Notes: a model not told the origin generated them from the sequence alone. DNA of 64,000 nucleotides from an uncultured delta proteobacterium (GCA_903907985.1 CAIVQG010000072.1:58577-122576); one strand, 5' to 3'. Numbered from the stretch's first letter, positions 44,077 through 53,199 are shown. A program made the numbers and translations.

Positions 44077-45269
44077 GCGTTACCGAATACGATGTCATTA
44101 TCATCGGAGCCGGAGTAGCAGGCCTGACAGCGGGAGCTCTTCTGGCCTCGCGCGGTTTCCAGGTCGCCTTAGTCACCGCCGGTGAGCCGACAGCCTGTCT
44201 TTCCACCGGCTGCATTGACGTTTGCTCCGGCAATCATAATCCTCTTGCCGGCATTAAGGAACTGCCCGATGCACATCCCTTTCACCTTGTCCCCGAAAAA
44301 ACAATCACAGAGTCACTGGATAATTTTCTAAAAGCCATGCAGGAAATGGGAATTCCATATACCGGAACTCTCGCCGAAAATCGCCTTGTCCTTTCCGCTC
44401 TGGGCACGTTTAAAACTTCCTGCCTCGTTCCTTCCACAATGAAAGCGGCGCCGCAGGATACCAGGGACAGCATCCACATCATCTCCTTTGCCGGACTCAA
44501 AGATTTTTATCCCGGCTATATCATCTCCCGGCGCCCGAATACTGAATTTTCCGTATACGATGCCGGAGTTGCAAGCACCATGGGTATCGCCGCGCATTTC
44601 GAGGAAGAAGATTGTCTCGAACGCTTCATCAGCTGGCTGAAAGGACAAAATGTTAGCGCCGACAGGATTGCCTTCCCTGCCGTTCTCGGTCTGGAATCGG
44701 CGGATAAAATTGTCAAAATGTTAGCGCTACGTATCGGGAAGCCCGTCTTTGAAATCCCCACCATTCCGCCATCCATGCCCGGCAGAAGGTTGTTCAACGC
44801 TCTGAAAGACTATTTCCGCAAAAAGGGCGGCACTATCTACTGGGGGTGGCCGGTTAGCGGCGTGGAAAAATCGGGAAAAATCATTGAGGGGGTAACGACG
44901 GCGTCTAAAGGAAGGCCCAATAGCCTGAACGGGAAATCATTCATTCTGGCAACCGGATCATTTGTCGGTGGCGGTCTTGTGGCCGGGCGGGAAACAATTA
45001 CCGAAAATATTTTCCATCTGCCGGTACACGTTCCCGGTGCGCGAGAGACATGGTTCGAGAATGATTATTTTTCTTTCAGCCACGGTATTGGCCGGGCGGG
45101 AATAATAGTGGATTCATCTTTGCGTCCTGACGGATCGCCGCTGGAAAACATTTTTGTGTGCGGGGGCATCCTGGCTGATACAGAGATATTGAAAAACGGT
45201 TGCGGTCACGGCCTGGCGATAGCAACAGGACAAAGGGCAGCGGAATCCTGCATGGAGTGTCTGCGATGA
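44073..45269 (+). CDS. glpB: Anaerobic glycerol-3-phosphate dehydrogenase, subunit B
   Basis: This 398-residue flavoprotein has an N-terminal Rossmann motif (VIIIGAGVAGLTAGALLASRG) and PTACLSTGCIDVCSG, followed by a second domain that ends CGHGLAIATGQRA. GlpB is the membrane-associated accessory subunit of GlpABC. The start is the ATGA overlapping the glpA stop, and the stop overlaps glpC in the same way, so the three are one transcript. Confidence 0.9.
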   Translation: MSVTEYDVIIIGAGVAGLTAGALLASRGFQVALVTAGEPTACLSTGCIDVCSGNHNPLAGIKELPDAHPFHLVPEKTITESLDNFLKAMQEMGIPYTGTLAENRLVLSALGTFKTSCLVPSTMKAAPQDTRDSIHIISFAGLKDFYPGYIISRRPNTEFSVYDAGVASTMGIAAHFEEEDCLERFISWLKGQNVSADRIAFPAVLGLESADKIVKMLALRIGKPVFEIPTIPPSMPGRRLFNALKDYFRKKGGTIYWGWPVSGVEKSGKIIEGVTTASKGRPNSLNGKSFILATGSFVGGGLVAGRETITENIFHLPVHVPGARETWFENDYFSFSHGIGRAGIIVDSSLRPDGSPLENIFVCGGILADTEILKNGCGHGLAIATGQRAAESCMECLR

Positions 45270-46459
45270 ATTTCGAGCACTGCATACGCTGCACTATCTG
45301 TGTAGAGAATTGTCCGGTATTGCTGGTCAACCCGGATTTTCCCGGACCCAAGCAGGCGGGACCTGATGCTCAGCGTTTCCGGTCGGACAGAGAAAAGTCA
45401 TTTGACGAATGGGTGCTTCTTTGCAGTCAATGCAAACGCTGTGTAATATCGTGTCCGTGCGGCGTGGAGCCGGCGGAGATTATTTTAAAAGCCCAGCAAA
45501 TATATGGACAAGGACACCCCCGATCGGCGGCTCACCTCCTTTTCGCCAACAACTACTATTTGAGTGCATTGGGTTCTTTGCTCGCCCCTGTGGCCAATTG
45601 GTTTGCGGCAAGTGAGATCGGAAAAAAGATATTACGGTCTCTGGGTATTGCAACTTACATCCCCTTCCCGAAATTCCGTTTCCGGACTTTGCGCAACGAA
45701 AAAAAATCACGAACAAAAGGAATAAAGAAAGTTGCCTTTTTCTATGGATGCTACACTAACTTCTACCGCCCGGATATCGGAAGAAAAATTATTCGCTTGC
45801 TATCATCCTTCAACATCGATGTTGTTTTACCCCGTCAGTGGTGCTGCGGCCTTCCCGCTCTCGGCAACGGTAACCTGACGCTTGCCCGCTCTTTCGCGCA
45901 GAAGAATGCCGCTTCTTTATCCAACTATATTGATGCAGGATACGATATTGTTTATAGCTGCACATCCTGCGGCCAGGCCATTTTACATGATTATCCAAAC
46001 ATTCTGAAAATTCCGCAGGCAAAAAAGATCGCGGAAAATACTTATAACGTCCATGAATACATAGTTAAACTGATGGACGAAGGATATATCAAGCCACAAT
46101 TTCAGGAAGTGCGCCGCAAGCTTGCTTATCACATTCCCTGTCATCTCCGGGCACTGGGAATCGGCTACCCGGCGGCAAAGCTGATGTCTTTAATCCCCGC
46201 CCTGGAATGTGATATTCTCGATGACGCCTGCTGCGGGCTTTCCGGCAGTTACGGATTTAAAAAGAGTAACGAGCATACCGCTATGCAGATCGGGAATCGT
46301 GCTGTAGCTCACATCAAAAAAACCGGTGCGGAGGCCATTGTTTCCGATTGCGGCTCCTGCCGGATGCAATTGGGAGGACTCTCCGGCCTTATGACTCTCG
46401 ATCCGGCGGAAGTCCTCAGCGAAGCATTGGGTATTACAGAAATTATGGACCGTAAATAA
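45266..46459 (+). CDS. glpC: Anaerobic glycerol-3-phosphate dehydrogenase, subunit C
   Basis: The product is about 397 residues. It starts with two 4Fe-4S motifs (CIRCTICVENCP and CSQCKRCVISCPCG) and has two CCG heterodisulfide-reductase-type domains (QWCCGLPALG and DDACCGLSGSYG). GlpC anchors GlpAB at the membrane and conducts electrons toward quinone. ATG at 45266 is chosen because it overlaps the glpB stop. It is the last gene of the glpABC operon. Confidence 0.92.
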   Translation: MNFEHCIRCTICVENCPVLLVNPDFPGPKQAGPDAQRFRSDREKSFDEWVLLCSQCKRCVISCPCGVEPAEIILKAQQIYGQGHPRSAAHLLFANNYYLSALGSLLAPVANWFAASEIGKKILRSLGIATYIPFPKFRFRTLRNEKKSRTKGIKKVAFFYGCYTNFYRPDIGRKIIRLLSSFNIDVVLPRQWCCGLPALGNGNLTLARSFAQKNAASLSNYIDAGYDIVYSCTSCGQAILHDYPNILKIPQAKKIAENTYNVHEYIVKLMDEGYIKPQFQEVRRKLAYHIPCHLRALGIGYPAAKLMSLIPALECDILDDACCGLSGSYGFKKSNEHTAMQIGNRAVAHIKKTGAEAIVSDCGSCRMQLGGLSGLMTLDPAEVLSEALGITEIMDRK

Positions 46460-46509
46460 ACAGAACCGTCCCGTTTATTTTTCCGCACACAAAGTGACGC
46501 AGGTGATCA

Positions 46510-47130
46510 ATGAAAGCAAAACAGGAAAATAAAATTTGTCGTTGCCCCTGGGTTGATTTATCCAAGCCCGACTATATTGAATATCACGACAAAGAATGGG
46601 GTGTTCCGGTTTATGATGACCGGTTGATATTTGAATTTATTTCTCTGGAAGGCGCCCAGGCCGGTTTGAGCTGGTACACCGTTTTAAAAAAAAGGGAGAA
46701 TTACCGGATTGCCTTTGAAAATTTTGAACCGGAAACAATCGCCAAATTTAATCAGGCCAGGATTGAAAAACTTTTGCAAAATCCCGGGATCATCAGAAAC
46801 AGGCTGAAAATTGAATCCACCGTCAATAATGCCCGCAGGTTTCTGGAAGTGCAAAAATCCTTTGGCAGCTTTTCGCGATACATCTGGAGTTTTGTCGGAA
46901 ATCAACCCCAAATAAATACCATCCGCAATTTATCCGACTATCCCGCAACAAGCCCGGAGTCGGACGCGTTGAGCAAAGACCTCAAGAAAAGAGGTTTCAA
47001 ATTTATGGGCTCAACGATTTGCTATGCGCACATGCAGGCGACAGGAATGGTCAACGATCACAGCATTGATTGTTTCCGAAGAAAAGAGGTTATGAACCTC
47101 GTCATTCCGGAACCAGTCGGAATCAAGTAA
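46510..47130 (+). CDS. tag: DNA-3-methyladenine glycosylase I
   Basis: This 206-residue protein has the Tag opening CRCPWVDLSKPDYIEYHDKEWGVPVYDD and the signature EGAQAGLSWYTVLKKRENYR. The Cys/His zinc-snap residues near the start (C12 and the HDKEW region) and near the end (CYAHMQATGMVNDH) are present. It removes 3-methyladenine from DNA. It starts 50 bases after glpC and may ride on the same transcript. Confidence 0.95.
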   Translation: MKAKQENKICRCPWVDLSKPDYIEYHDKEWGVPVYDDRLIFEFISLEGAQAGLSWYTVLKKRENYRIAFENFEPETIAKFNQARIEKLLQNPGIIRNRLKIESTVNNARRFLEVQKSFGSFSRYIWSFVGNQPQINTIRNLSDYPATSPESDALSKDLKKRGFKFMGSTICYAHMQATGMVNDHSIDCFRRKEVMNLVIPEPVGIK

Positions 47131-47206
47131 TCATCTGCACTATTTCTTGTTTTTTTGTCTAAAGATGGAACGTTGGAGGCGCACTTGACTGCTATGAAAA
47201 CAAACA

Positions 47207-47244
47207 AGTCTGCCTTTGACGTGTTGCAACGTCAAAGGCAGACT
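47207..47244 (-). terminator. 16-bp perfect hairpin between tag and the Rh-type channel
   Basis: AGTCTGCCTTTGACGT and its exact complement flank a 6-base loop. On the minus strand it is followed by a T-rich tract (TTGTTTGTTTT), so it ends the leftward channel transcript. It may also stop transcripts reading rightward from tag. Confidence 0.75.
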
Positions 47245-47258
47245 CCATCCTCTTGATT

Positions 47259-48419
47259 CTACTCAGCGGACGCGAATTCGTCCTGATCCTCATAGACCAT
47301 CGCTTTCGAACCGAACGCCCTGATGATGTATCCACCGGCAGCGCCACAGGCATAGGCAAATACAACAGTTACCGCAATGCCGGCAAGCTGTGCCGTTGCG
47401 ATGCCGGGAACAACAAATATCGCTATCAGGCCGCCGAGCAAGCCCGGCATTCCGTGCAGATTGTGTACGCCGCATGTATCGACAATTTTAAGCATTGCTT
47501 GAAGCCTCGGCTGGATCACAACATAGCCGATAACGCACAGTGCGCCGGCAAGAAGGCCTATCCCGAAGGCTACGGGCGTGGTGACCAGATTGCAAGTCGC
47601 GCCGATAGCTACGCCGCCGGCCAGAGCCGCGTTAGCCATGTCGGCGATAGACGGCCTGCCTTTCCGGAGCGCCGCGCTCAGAATGTAGGTCATGACTGTC
47701 GCGCCGCAAAGCGACATCACCGTGTTGACAATGGTCTGCTGGAACTGTTCGGCCGGTACAACCGCGCTGCAGAAACTCGGCCAGAAGAGCCACAACACCA
47801 TCGACCCAATCATGGAAAAACGGTCGGAAGTATCATCGCTTTGGACCGCAACATTCAAATGCTCTGTTTTGGTAAAAGCCATCGCCAGACCCAGCCCGAA
47901 ATAGGCGCCGAAGGCGTGAATAATAATCGAACCCGCCGAATCCTGAAAGCCTTTCGTGATTCCCAGGCCGCCGTCGAGAACAAGCCACTCATTGATCATA
48001 TATGCAGGTACGATTACCAGAGCAAGAAGCGCATACTGGTATAGTTTGAGCCTGCCGAGCACTGCGCCCATCGCAATAAGGGCTGCGGCAACGGCAAATT
48101 CGGCAAAAAGAAGCGATTTGATGGTATCTGCCGGGAAAGCCTCTGAAGACAATACACCGGTGGAACGAAGAAGCATATAAGCCGGCAAGCCCAGAGCCAC
48201 TACCAGGTAGGTGCCGGTTGTCGCACTGTATCCGTATTTTTTTACGAATACCATCAGGAACCCGAAACCGACCAGAAGCATGGCGAGGATATGGATTGAA
48301 AAATTATACTGCTGAACCTGCCGCAAACCGTCGGCCGCGGCCATATTGGCAAATGCACCAGCGGGATACAATAGAAGAACTGCCAGGGAACACATCAGAA
48401 ACAAATGAGATTTTTTCAA
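47259..48419 (-). CDS. Amt/Rh-family ammonium channel (Rh-type)
   Basis: The product is about 386 residues. After a signal-like segment (cut near GAFA) come ten or eleven hydrophobic segments. The two conserved pore His are in SIIIHAFGAYFGLG and GVHNLHGMPG. DTCGVHNLHGMPG is characteristic of Rh rather than classical Amt proteins. It conducts NH3 across the membrane. I place the start at TTG 48419 since AAAGGAG precedes it, rather than ATG 48440 next to the promoter. A promoter is at 48454-48482. No GlnK gene is adjacent. Confidence 0.85.
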   Translation of the reverse strand: MKKSHLFLMCSLAVLLLYPAGAFANMAAADGLRQVQQYNFSIHILAMLLVGFGFLMVFVKKYGYSATTGTYLVVALGLPAYMLLRSTGVLSSEAFPADTIKSLLFAEFAVAAALIAMGAVLGRLKLYQYALLALVIVPAYMINEWLVLDGGLGITKGFQDSAGSIIIHAFGAYFGLGLAMAFTKTEHLNVAVQSDDTSDRFSMIGSMVLWLFWPSFCSAVVPAEQFQQTIVNTVMSLCGATVMTYILSAALRKGRPSIADMANAALAGGVAIGATCNLVTTPVAFGIGLLAGALCVIGYVVIQPRLQAMLKIVDTCGVHNLHGMPGLLGGLIAIFVVPGIATAQLAGIAVTVVFAYACGAAGGYIIRAFGSKAMVYEDQDEFASAE

Positions 48420-48453
48420 GACGAAGACTCCTTTCAACAATAGGTTTGCAGGG

Positions 48454-48482
48454 CCTATATATTAATAGTCAGTCTTCGTCAA
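48454..48482 (-). promoter_or_regulatory. Sigma-70-type promoter for the ammonium channel
   Basis: On the minus strand TTGACG, 17 bases, TATAGG. The transcript would start close to 48447, which favours the TTG start at 48419. Confidence 0.6.
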
Positions 48483-48495
48483 AACATTATAACTC

Positions 48496-48837
48496 TTAAT
48501 CCTCCTTGTCGGGCGTATCTTTGCGTACTTCGGCAATCCACTCGTTGACACTCTTATTTTCTTGCCTGGCGGCTAAAGCTATCATGCTGTGAAGTGCTGA
48601 ACTAACACGCACAACAGAGCGGCCAGTAAAAGGCTTTTCCGGTTCTTCGTTTTTTTCGGCACAGCTCTTAAGATAAAAGTCAACGGCTTCCTCAAAGGCT
48701 TGTTTAATTTCCTTCACAGAATCAGCATGAAAAGTTATGATATGGCGAATATCGGAAACACGGCCAATAAGACATTCGTCTTTCTCACTGTATTCAATCT
48801 TTGCGGTATAGCCTTTATACGTCATTGGCTTGTTCAT
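48496..48837 (-). CDS. HicB-like antitoxin-type protein, orphan
   Basis: This 113-residue protein has a HicB-fold N-terminus (YKGYTAKIEYSEKDECLIGRVSDIRHIITFHADSVKEIKQAFEEAVDFYL) and a C-terminal ribbon-helix-helix stretch (VRVSSALHSMIALAARQENKSVNEWI). HicB antitoxins bind DNA and block HicA. No HicA-like frame is found on either side, so it appears to be an orphan regulator or remnant of a pair. A short IR (CCCACT with AGTGGG) lies just upstream near 48905. Confidence 0.75.
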   Translation of the reverse strand: MNKPMTYKGYTAKIEYSEKDECLIGRVSDIRHIITFHADSVKEIKQAFEEAVDFYLKSCAEKNEEPEKPFTGRSVVRVSSALHSMIALAARQENKSVNEWIAEVRKDTPDKED

Positions 48838-48954
48838 GGTTTCATCTCCGGTTGTTCCATAAATCTACACGCAGTTCCTACATGGCTTAACTTCCAACAG
48901 AAACCCACTGTATTTTTCTAGTGGGATTCTTCTATTGGTGTATGAACGTACTAT

Positions 48955-49185
48955 TTACCGGTTGGTTCCCAATTCTTTGACAATTGGTTCCAGCTGAATC
49001 ATGAGTTCATTAAATACCGCCGGTGGAACATCAAGTCCCAATTGCTTGAAATATTGTTCGCCTTTAGTCCTGATTTCCTTCAATGTTGCCAAAGGATCAG
49101 CAGCTTCCAAACAAGCATTTAAAACTTCTTGAGCTGCCAGTAACGTCAGCTTCTTTTGTTCCTTCTTCATTTGCCTTTTCTTCAT
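48955..49185 (-). CDS. Small helical protein, function unknown
   Basis: This 76-residue protein is very basic at the start (MKKRQMKKEQKK), then forms one helix-rich segment (LLAAQEVLNACLEAADPLATL) and a second (EQYFKQLGLDVPPAVFNEL). There is no signal peptide. AAAGGAGAAATAA precedes the ATG. No family recognised. Confidence 0.6.
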   Translation of the reverse strand: MKKRQMKKEQKKLTLLAAQEVLNACLEAADPLATLKEIRTKGEQYFKQLGLDVPPAVFNELMIQLEPIVKELGTNR

Positions 49186-49323
49186 TTATTTCTCCTTTAT
49201 CACTTATAAACTTCCTATTTCTCCCGACGCTGTAGGTTGAGATTTGTTTTCTCCGTTTACCTGTTCGATATAATACCACCAGAACCCATACTGCCGTAAG
49301 AAAAAGGAATTATTATGTTTACT

Positions 49324-49650
49324 CTATTCGATATTGGCACTGACAACAGATCCCATTTGCATCATATCGATTGTCTGACCTTCTTTTAACTTTGTAAGAT
49401 CGGTTACTTTTCCAGTCTTGTTGGTAGTGTTGGTGTTGTTAAATATTTTAATTAATTTAGCATCAGCCACAATATTCTTGCCGGCATTTTCTGGTTTACC
49501 ATTGATTGTTTTGGTTTGAAGTTTGTTTGCCTTGATGTAATCCCACAACTTTTTGGTTATTTCAGTGCGAGGGAGTGAGCTAGCTCCCAGGAATGCCGCC
49601 AAGTCCGCTTTCAATTTTACCGGTTTATTCAATCCTTTTTCTTCTGCCAT
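49324..49650 (-). CDS. SWIB/MDM2-domain protein
   Basis: This 108-residue protein is made almost wholly of a SWIB domain (residues 9-70): VKLKADLAAFLGASSLPRTEITKKLWDYIKANKLQ, then AKLIKIFN and the tail that closes the fold. SWIB domains are known in eukaryotic chromatin remodelers, in Chlamydia topoisomerase fusions and in scattered stand-alone bacterial proteins; a DNA or protein-binding role is inferred. GGAGGCATAACC precedes the ATG. A promoter is at 49694-49723. Confidence 0.88.
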   Translation of the reverse strand: MAEEKGLNKPVKLKADLAAFLGASSLPRTEITKKLWDYIKANKLQTKTINGKPENAGKNIVADAKLIKIFNNTNTTNKTGKVTDLTKLKEGQTIDMMQMGSVVSANIE

Positions 49651-49693
49651 GGTTATGCCTCCATTCTTTAGTTTGATCAGATATTGCGGCGGA

Positions 49694-49723
49694 TGTATAC
49701 GAACATTCAGTATTGTATGTCAA
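49694..49723 (-). promoter_or_regulatory. Sigma-70-type promoter for the SWIB gene
   Basis: On the minus strand TTGACA, 18 bases, TATACA. Upstream AGATTTCC matches the upstream part of the dispersed promoter family, but the spacer lacks GCGTTTCC. Confidence 0.6.
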
Positions 49724-49939
49724 GGAAATCTTGACCACCGTCAAATGCTGCTTATCACTTCAAATCAGCAACTTTAATCTACCATGCCAATATGTGTGTT
49801 ACAAAGCAATTTCATATCTTTAAAGATGCACTATTTTATAAGCAGCATACTAAGCACTTAAAAACTGCTTGGATGTCTCTATGATCAGTGATATTTATAA
49901 AAACATCCTGATCTGAAGACTCGATTATTTGTGAGCATC

Positions 49940-50005
49940 ATGAAAGCAAGATTTATAACGTTTGCAGAAGAAGCAGAAGATGATCTGCGTTTAAGACAAT
50001 TCTAA
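49940..50005 (+). pseudogene. Short fragment resembling the start of a ParE/RelE toxin
   Basis: A 21-residue frame (MKARFITFAEEAEDDL then LRLRQF) ends in TAA. The first 12 residues resemble the start of ParE-type toxins. Nothing downstream continues it before the radical SAM gene at 50053. It may be a decayed toxin or a short leader. The ribosome site is weak. Confidence 0.3.
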
Positions 50006-50052
50006 AAAAAGCCTGCGGGTAGCCCTATCCTTTTAAAATAAATGGCAGGATT

Positions 50053-51075
50053 ATGTTCGATTCCATAAAACAATTTTTAAATGAACAGCCACCCCGGTTG
50101 CAATGGCTGCAGATAGAAGTGACCTCTCGCTGCAACGCTTCTTGCGTCTACTGCCCGCGTACTGTTTATCGTAAGAACTGGATCAACCGAGACTTCCCTC
50201 CTGATCTTTTCAAATCGCTTTATCCATCCCTGGGTAAAGCCAGGATCGTGCATTTGCAGGGGTGGGGCGAGCCTTTTCTCCACCCTGAAATCTTTTCAAT
50301 GATCCGCATGACAAGACAGGTGGGATGCAAAGTCTATACAACCACTAACGGCACACTCATGACGGATAATGTCATAGAAGAAATAATTAATTCCGGCCTC
50401 AGTATGATATCATTTTCCCTTGCTGGTTTTGGTGAAACTAACGCAAGAATCAGACCAGGCACCGACAGTGAAGAGGTAATAAACTCTGTTGAAAGAATCA
50501 ATATGAAAAAGAGGGAGCTCGGAAAGAAATACCCGAAAATTCATCTTGCCTATATTCTTCTGAACTCAACAATTCAGGATGTCAGACTAATACACGAGAA
50601 GTTAGCTGGAACTGGAATCGAAGAAGTCATAATAAGCACACTTGATTTTGTACCGGAAGAAAATCTTCAGATTGAGGCCATCCGCCCGGGAATTGATTCA
50701 AATTACTCATATATATTGAATGAACTGAACCTGGCTTCAGAGCTTTGCAGCAAGGCCGGGCTGAAGTTATATTACAGGCTGCCCTATCCTGACATATTAA
50801 ATCCCCTGTGCACTGAGAAGGTTTTGAAATCTGCGTATATCGGATCAGGAGGGGATGTTTTCCCGTGCGCATACATGGCCTTGTCGGCCAGAGACGTTTC
50901 ACATATGTCTGACGGGGGGATGGTTCCTTATAAAGGGTTTTCGACAGGCTCTCTCAGGGAAACATCTTTTCCGAAGATATGGCATGGAAATGATTCACGC
51001 CAATTCCGGAATTCTTTTTTTACCGGCGGATACTTCCCTATGTGCAGAGCCTGCCCGAAAAGAATGGAAGAATAG
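50053..51075 (+). CDS. SPASM-domain radical SAM protein
   Basis: This 340-residue protein has the radical SAM core Cys in EVTSRCNASCVYCPR (C27, C31, C34) and GWGEPFLHP as a SAM-contact motif. Extra Cys near the end (PLCTEK, VFPCAYM, and CRACPKR) form a SPASM-type region that binds more iron-sulfur clusters. Such enzymes often mature peptides or act on other proteins. A gene for an 89-residue protein follows 94 bases later, but no standard precursor pattern is evident. ATG follows GGCAGGA. Confidence 0.87.
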   Translation: MFDSIKQFLNEQPPRLQWLQIEVTSRCNASCVYCPRTVYRKNWINRDFPPDLFKSLYPSLGKARIVHLQGWGEPFLHPEIFSMIRMTRQVGCKVYTTTNGTLMTDNVIEEIINSGLSMISFSLAGFGETNARIRPGTDSEEVINSVERINMKKRELGKKYPKIHLAYILLNSTIQDVRLIHEKLAGTGIEEVIISTLDFVPEENLQIEAIRPGIDSNYSYILNELNLASELCSKAGLKLYYRLPYPDILNPLCTEKVLKSAYIGSGGDVFPCAYMALSARDVSHMSDGGMVPYKGFSTGSLRETSFPKIWHGNDSRQFRNSFFTGGYFPMCRACPKRMEE

Positions 51076-51169
51076 ATTATAAATTGCATTTGTATCGTTT
51101 CAATAAATAATCAAAGATTTATATTTACAATCATCAAATATTATTTTTTACCAATAAAAAGGATAAAAC

Positions 51170-51439
51170 ATGCGAACCGATGAATATGAAATTTCAATAT
51201 ATAGAGAAATCGATGTGTGTAAAAGAATGATTATCGGATTAAAAAATACCCTTGCCGTGATAGAAAACAAACACAATCAAAGCAGTAATATTTTTTCTAA
51301 AGAACATGAATCTGGAACTGATCATGGTTGTAAAGAGGATTGCAGAGAATGGAAAGACAATTATGACGCCTTGAAAAGATGGGAGGAAAAACTGGCGCAG
51401 TATGAAAAACTATACAGGTCTGATAAAATAAATAGTTAA
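51170..51439 (+). CDS. Small charged protein, function unknown
   Basis: This 89-residue protein is highly charged and mostly helical (ISIYREIDVCKRMIIGLKN and DALKRWEEKLAQYEKLY), with Cys at 17, 54 and 58. There is no signal peptide. AAAAAGGAT precedes the ATG. It lies downstream of the SPASM radical SAM gene on the same strand and may be cotranscribed; whether it is a substrate or partner is open. Confidence 0.5.
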   Translation: MRTDEYEISIYREIDVCKRMIIGLKNTLAVIENKHNQSSNIFSKEHESGTDHGCKEDCREWKDNYDALKRWEEKLAQYEKLYRSDKINS

Positions 51440-51543
51440 ATCAATATATTCCAATCATAACAACATCGCTTCGATAAAATGCCTTTCACTTTACTTGAGT
51501 GATCTTTTAAAATATTTTAGAATCATTTTAGGGGATAATTGAT

Positions 51544-52473
51544 TCATGCGGCAACGCTTATGGCTTGGGCAAGCAGACCGGAAACGATTTTTTCTGCCTC
51601 TGCCAGGGCCTGATTGGTTTGAGCGATTTCAAGATCCGCCGAGTGGTCGAAAGCCTGATGCAGATGTTGTTCTTGCTGCTTGGCCAATAGTTTTAGCTGG
51701 GCAACTAAAATGCGCACTTCCTGGGCAAACTTCCGGTCGGCGTCGGCAGCTGCGGTGTTTGAAGAAATTTCAGATGCATTGTTCTGTATATCTGTTATCA
51801 ACTTTTGCCTCTGGGTATCTTTCTGATCTTCTCGTGTATTTTTTTCCTGCACCGCGTCTGTTGGAGTCTTCGATGTGATGTCCGGCGCAGCGCTTTCGCC
51901 GTTTTCTCCCTTTTCTCCGGAGGCAGCAAGTTCACCAGAAACAGTCGCTGCAGATACTGCCAGCGACGCTACGGCGCCACCAGCCTTGCCATCGTTTTGG
52001 GCTGTAGTTGATATATTCGTATCGATAGAGGTGACGGCCGCTGCCGCACTATCAGGGGATGATTTGACACCTGCGGCACCAGATGAATATTCGCGTGCTG
52101 CCACAGCCAGTTCCTTGGACAGTTGGGCAATCTGCTTCGCGATCATTTTGGGATCGCCTCCCATCATTTTCAGCATCTTTATTTGTTCTTTAATGCGCCT
52201 GACTTTTTCTTCCGCCGCTGCTTTTGCCGACTTCGCCATGTTACTCTTGCTGGAACGCAATTGAGTTATAACCTCGTTAGCCTCATCAATTTGCTTTTTA
52301 AGGAAATTGGCTTTTTCGGGGTCATTCTGTTTAATAGAGTCCAGAACGATTTGTTGCGACGTGTTTGACTTTCTGCCGGACAGCATTGGAGCGACAGAGA
52401 AATAGAAATCTGTTTTAGCGGCTACGATCACTGGCGAAGTCCTTGTTGTTGTTCTTATGATTTTAATCGGCAA
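51544..52473 (-). CDS. Ala/Ser-rich coiled-coil protein, function unknown
   Basis: The frame covers 309 residues from a TTG. A GTG 14 codons later (52431) with AAGGAC upstream is an alternative start. It has a coiled coil (about 65-130, MAKSAKAAAEEKVRRIKEQIKM), a low-complexity Ala/Ser/Gly middle (about 130-215), then a second helical region. There is no signal peptide. The composition suggests a structural or scaffold protein. No family recognised. Confidence 0.55.
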   Translation of the reverse strand: MPIKIIRTTTRTSPVIVAAKTDFYFSVAPMLSGRKSNTSQQIVLDSIKQNDPEKANFLKKQIDEANEVITQLRSSKSNMAKSAKAAAEEKVRRIKEQIKMLKMMGGDPKMIAKQIAQLSKELAVAAREYSSGAAGVKSSPDSAAAAVTSIDTNISTTAQNDGKAGGAVASLAVSAATVSGELAASGEKGENGESAAPDITSKTPTDAVQEKNTREDQKDTQRQKLITDIQNNASEISSNTAAADADRKFAQEVRILVAQLKLLAKQQEQHLHQAFDHSADLEIAQTNQALAEAEKIVSGLLAQAISVAA

Positions 52474-52613
52474 AATTGGCTAGAACTTAAATGATTGAAT
52501 AAATAGTGACGGCGCTCTATTTACAGTAGTGGTTGTTTAATCGAGCTCCATAATTTCATTTCTGTGCCATGTACGCACTGCTTTTTTCAATAAACCATCT
52601 ATCCAACGCAGAG

Positions 52614-53084
52614 CTATTTAACGCATTTATCGATTGAATGATCTTTACACGTCGCCCCGTCTGTCCAGATCGCCCCGATCAGTATTGCCGCCTCCAAATG
52701 TGTGTTGGTGAGGTTTGCCCCTTTCAGATTTGCGTTCATGAACCATGCTTCCTGTGCTATTGCGCTAGTCAGGTTTGCCCCTTGTAAGTTTGCATTGTTG
52801 AGCTTTGTTTTTCTCATGATGGCGAGACTCAGGTTTGCCCCGCTTAGGTTTGCCTTCTCCAGGTTTGTCTCGGTCAGCTGTGCTCCGGTCAGGTTTGCCC
52901 CTTGCAGATTTGCCCCAACGTGTTCTTGCCAACGTATATCTACATAGCTCAGGTCGCAACCGGGACATGAATGTGTCAACACAAATTTCAGCCAGTGCTC
53001 ACGATCAAAAGCATGCGCCCCGCTAACCGATAAAATCACGACCATCAAAACCGCCATAAATGCTAATGTCGTAAACTTTTTCAT
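52614..53084 (-). CDS. Exported pentapeptide-repeat protein
   Basis: The product is about 156 residues with a signal peptide (hydrophobic 6-20, cut after AHA) and a beta-helix of roughly fifteen pentapeptides of the form A(N/D)Lxx, such as ANLQGANLTGAQL and ANLSGANLSLAIM. Two Cys pairs flank the helix. Exported pentapeptide proteins are usually of unknown role; DNA mimicry, known in cytoplasmic members, is unlikely here. Start at 53084 follows GAAGGAAAA. Confidence 0.85.
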   Translation of the reverse strand: MKKFTTLAFMAVLMVVILSVSGAHAFDREHWLKFVLTHSCPGCDLSYVDIRWQEHVGANLQGANLTGAQLTETNLEKANLSGANLSLAIMRKTKLNNANLQGANLTSAIAQEAWFMNANLKGANLTNTHLEAAILIGAIWTDGATCKDHSIDKCVK

Positions 53085-53199
53085 TTTAAATTTTCCTTCA
53101 GAAGAGCATTTTTCTCTTATGTAAATATTCAATGTGAAACTGAGGGACAGTTGTCACTCATACATCTTACCTCTTAAAATAGATAGGTTGCCACAGAGC

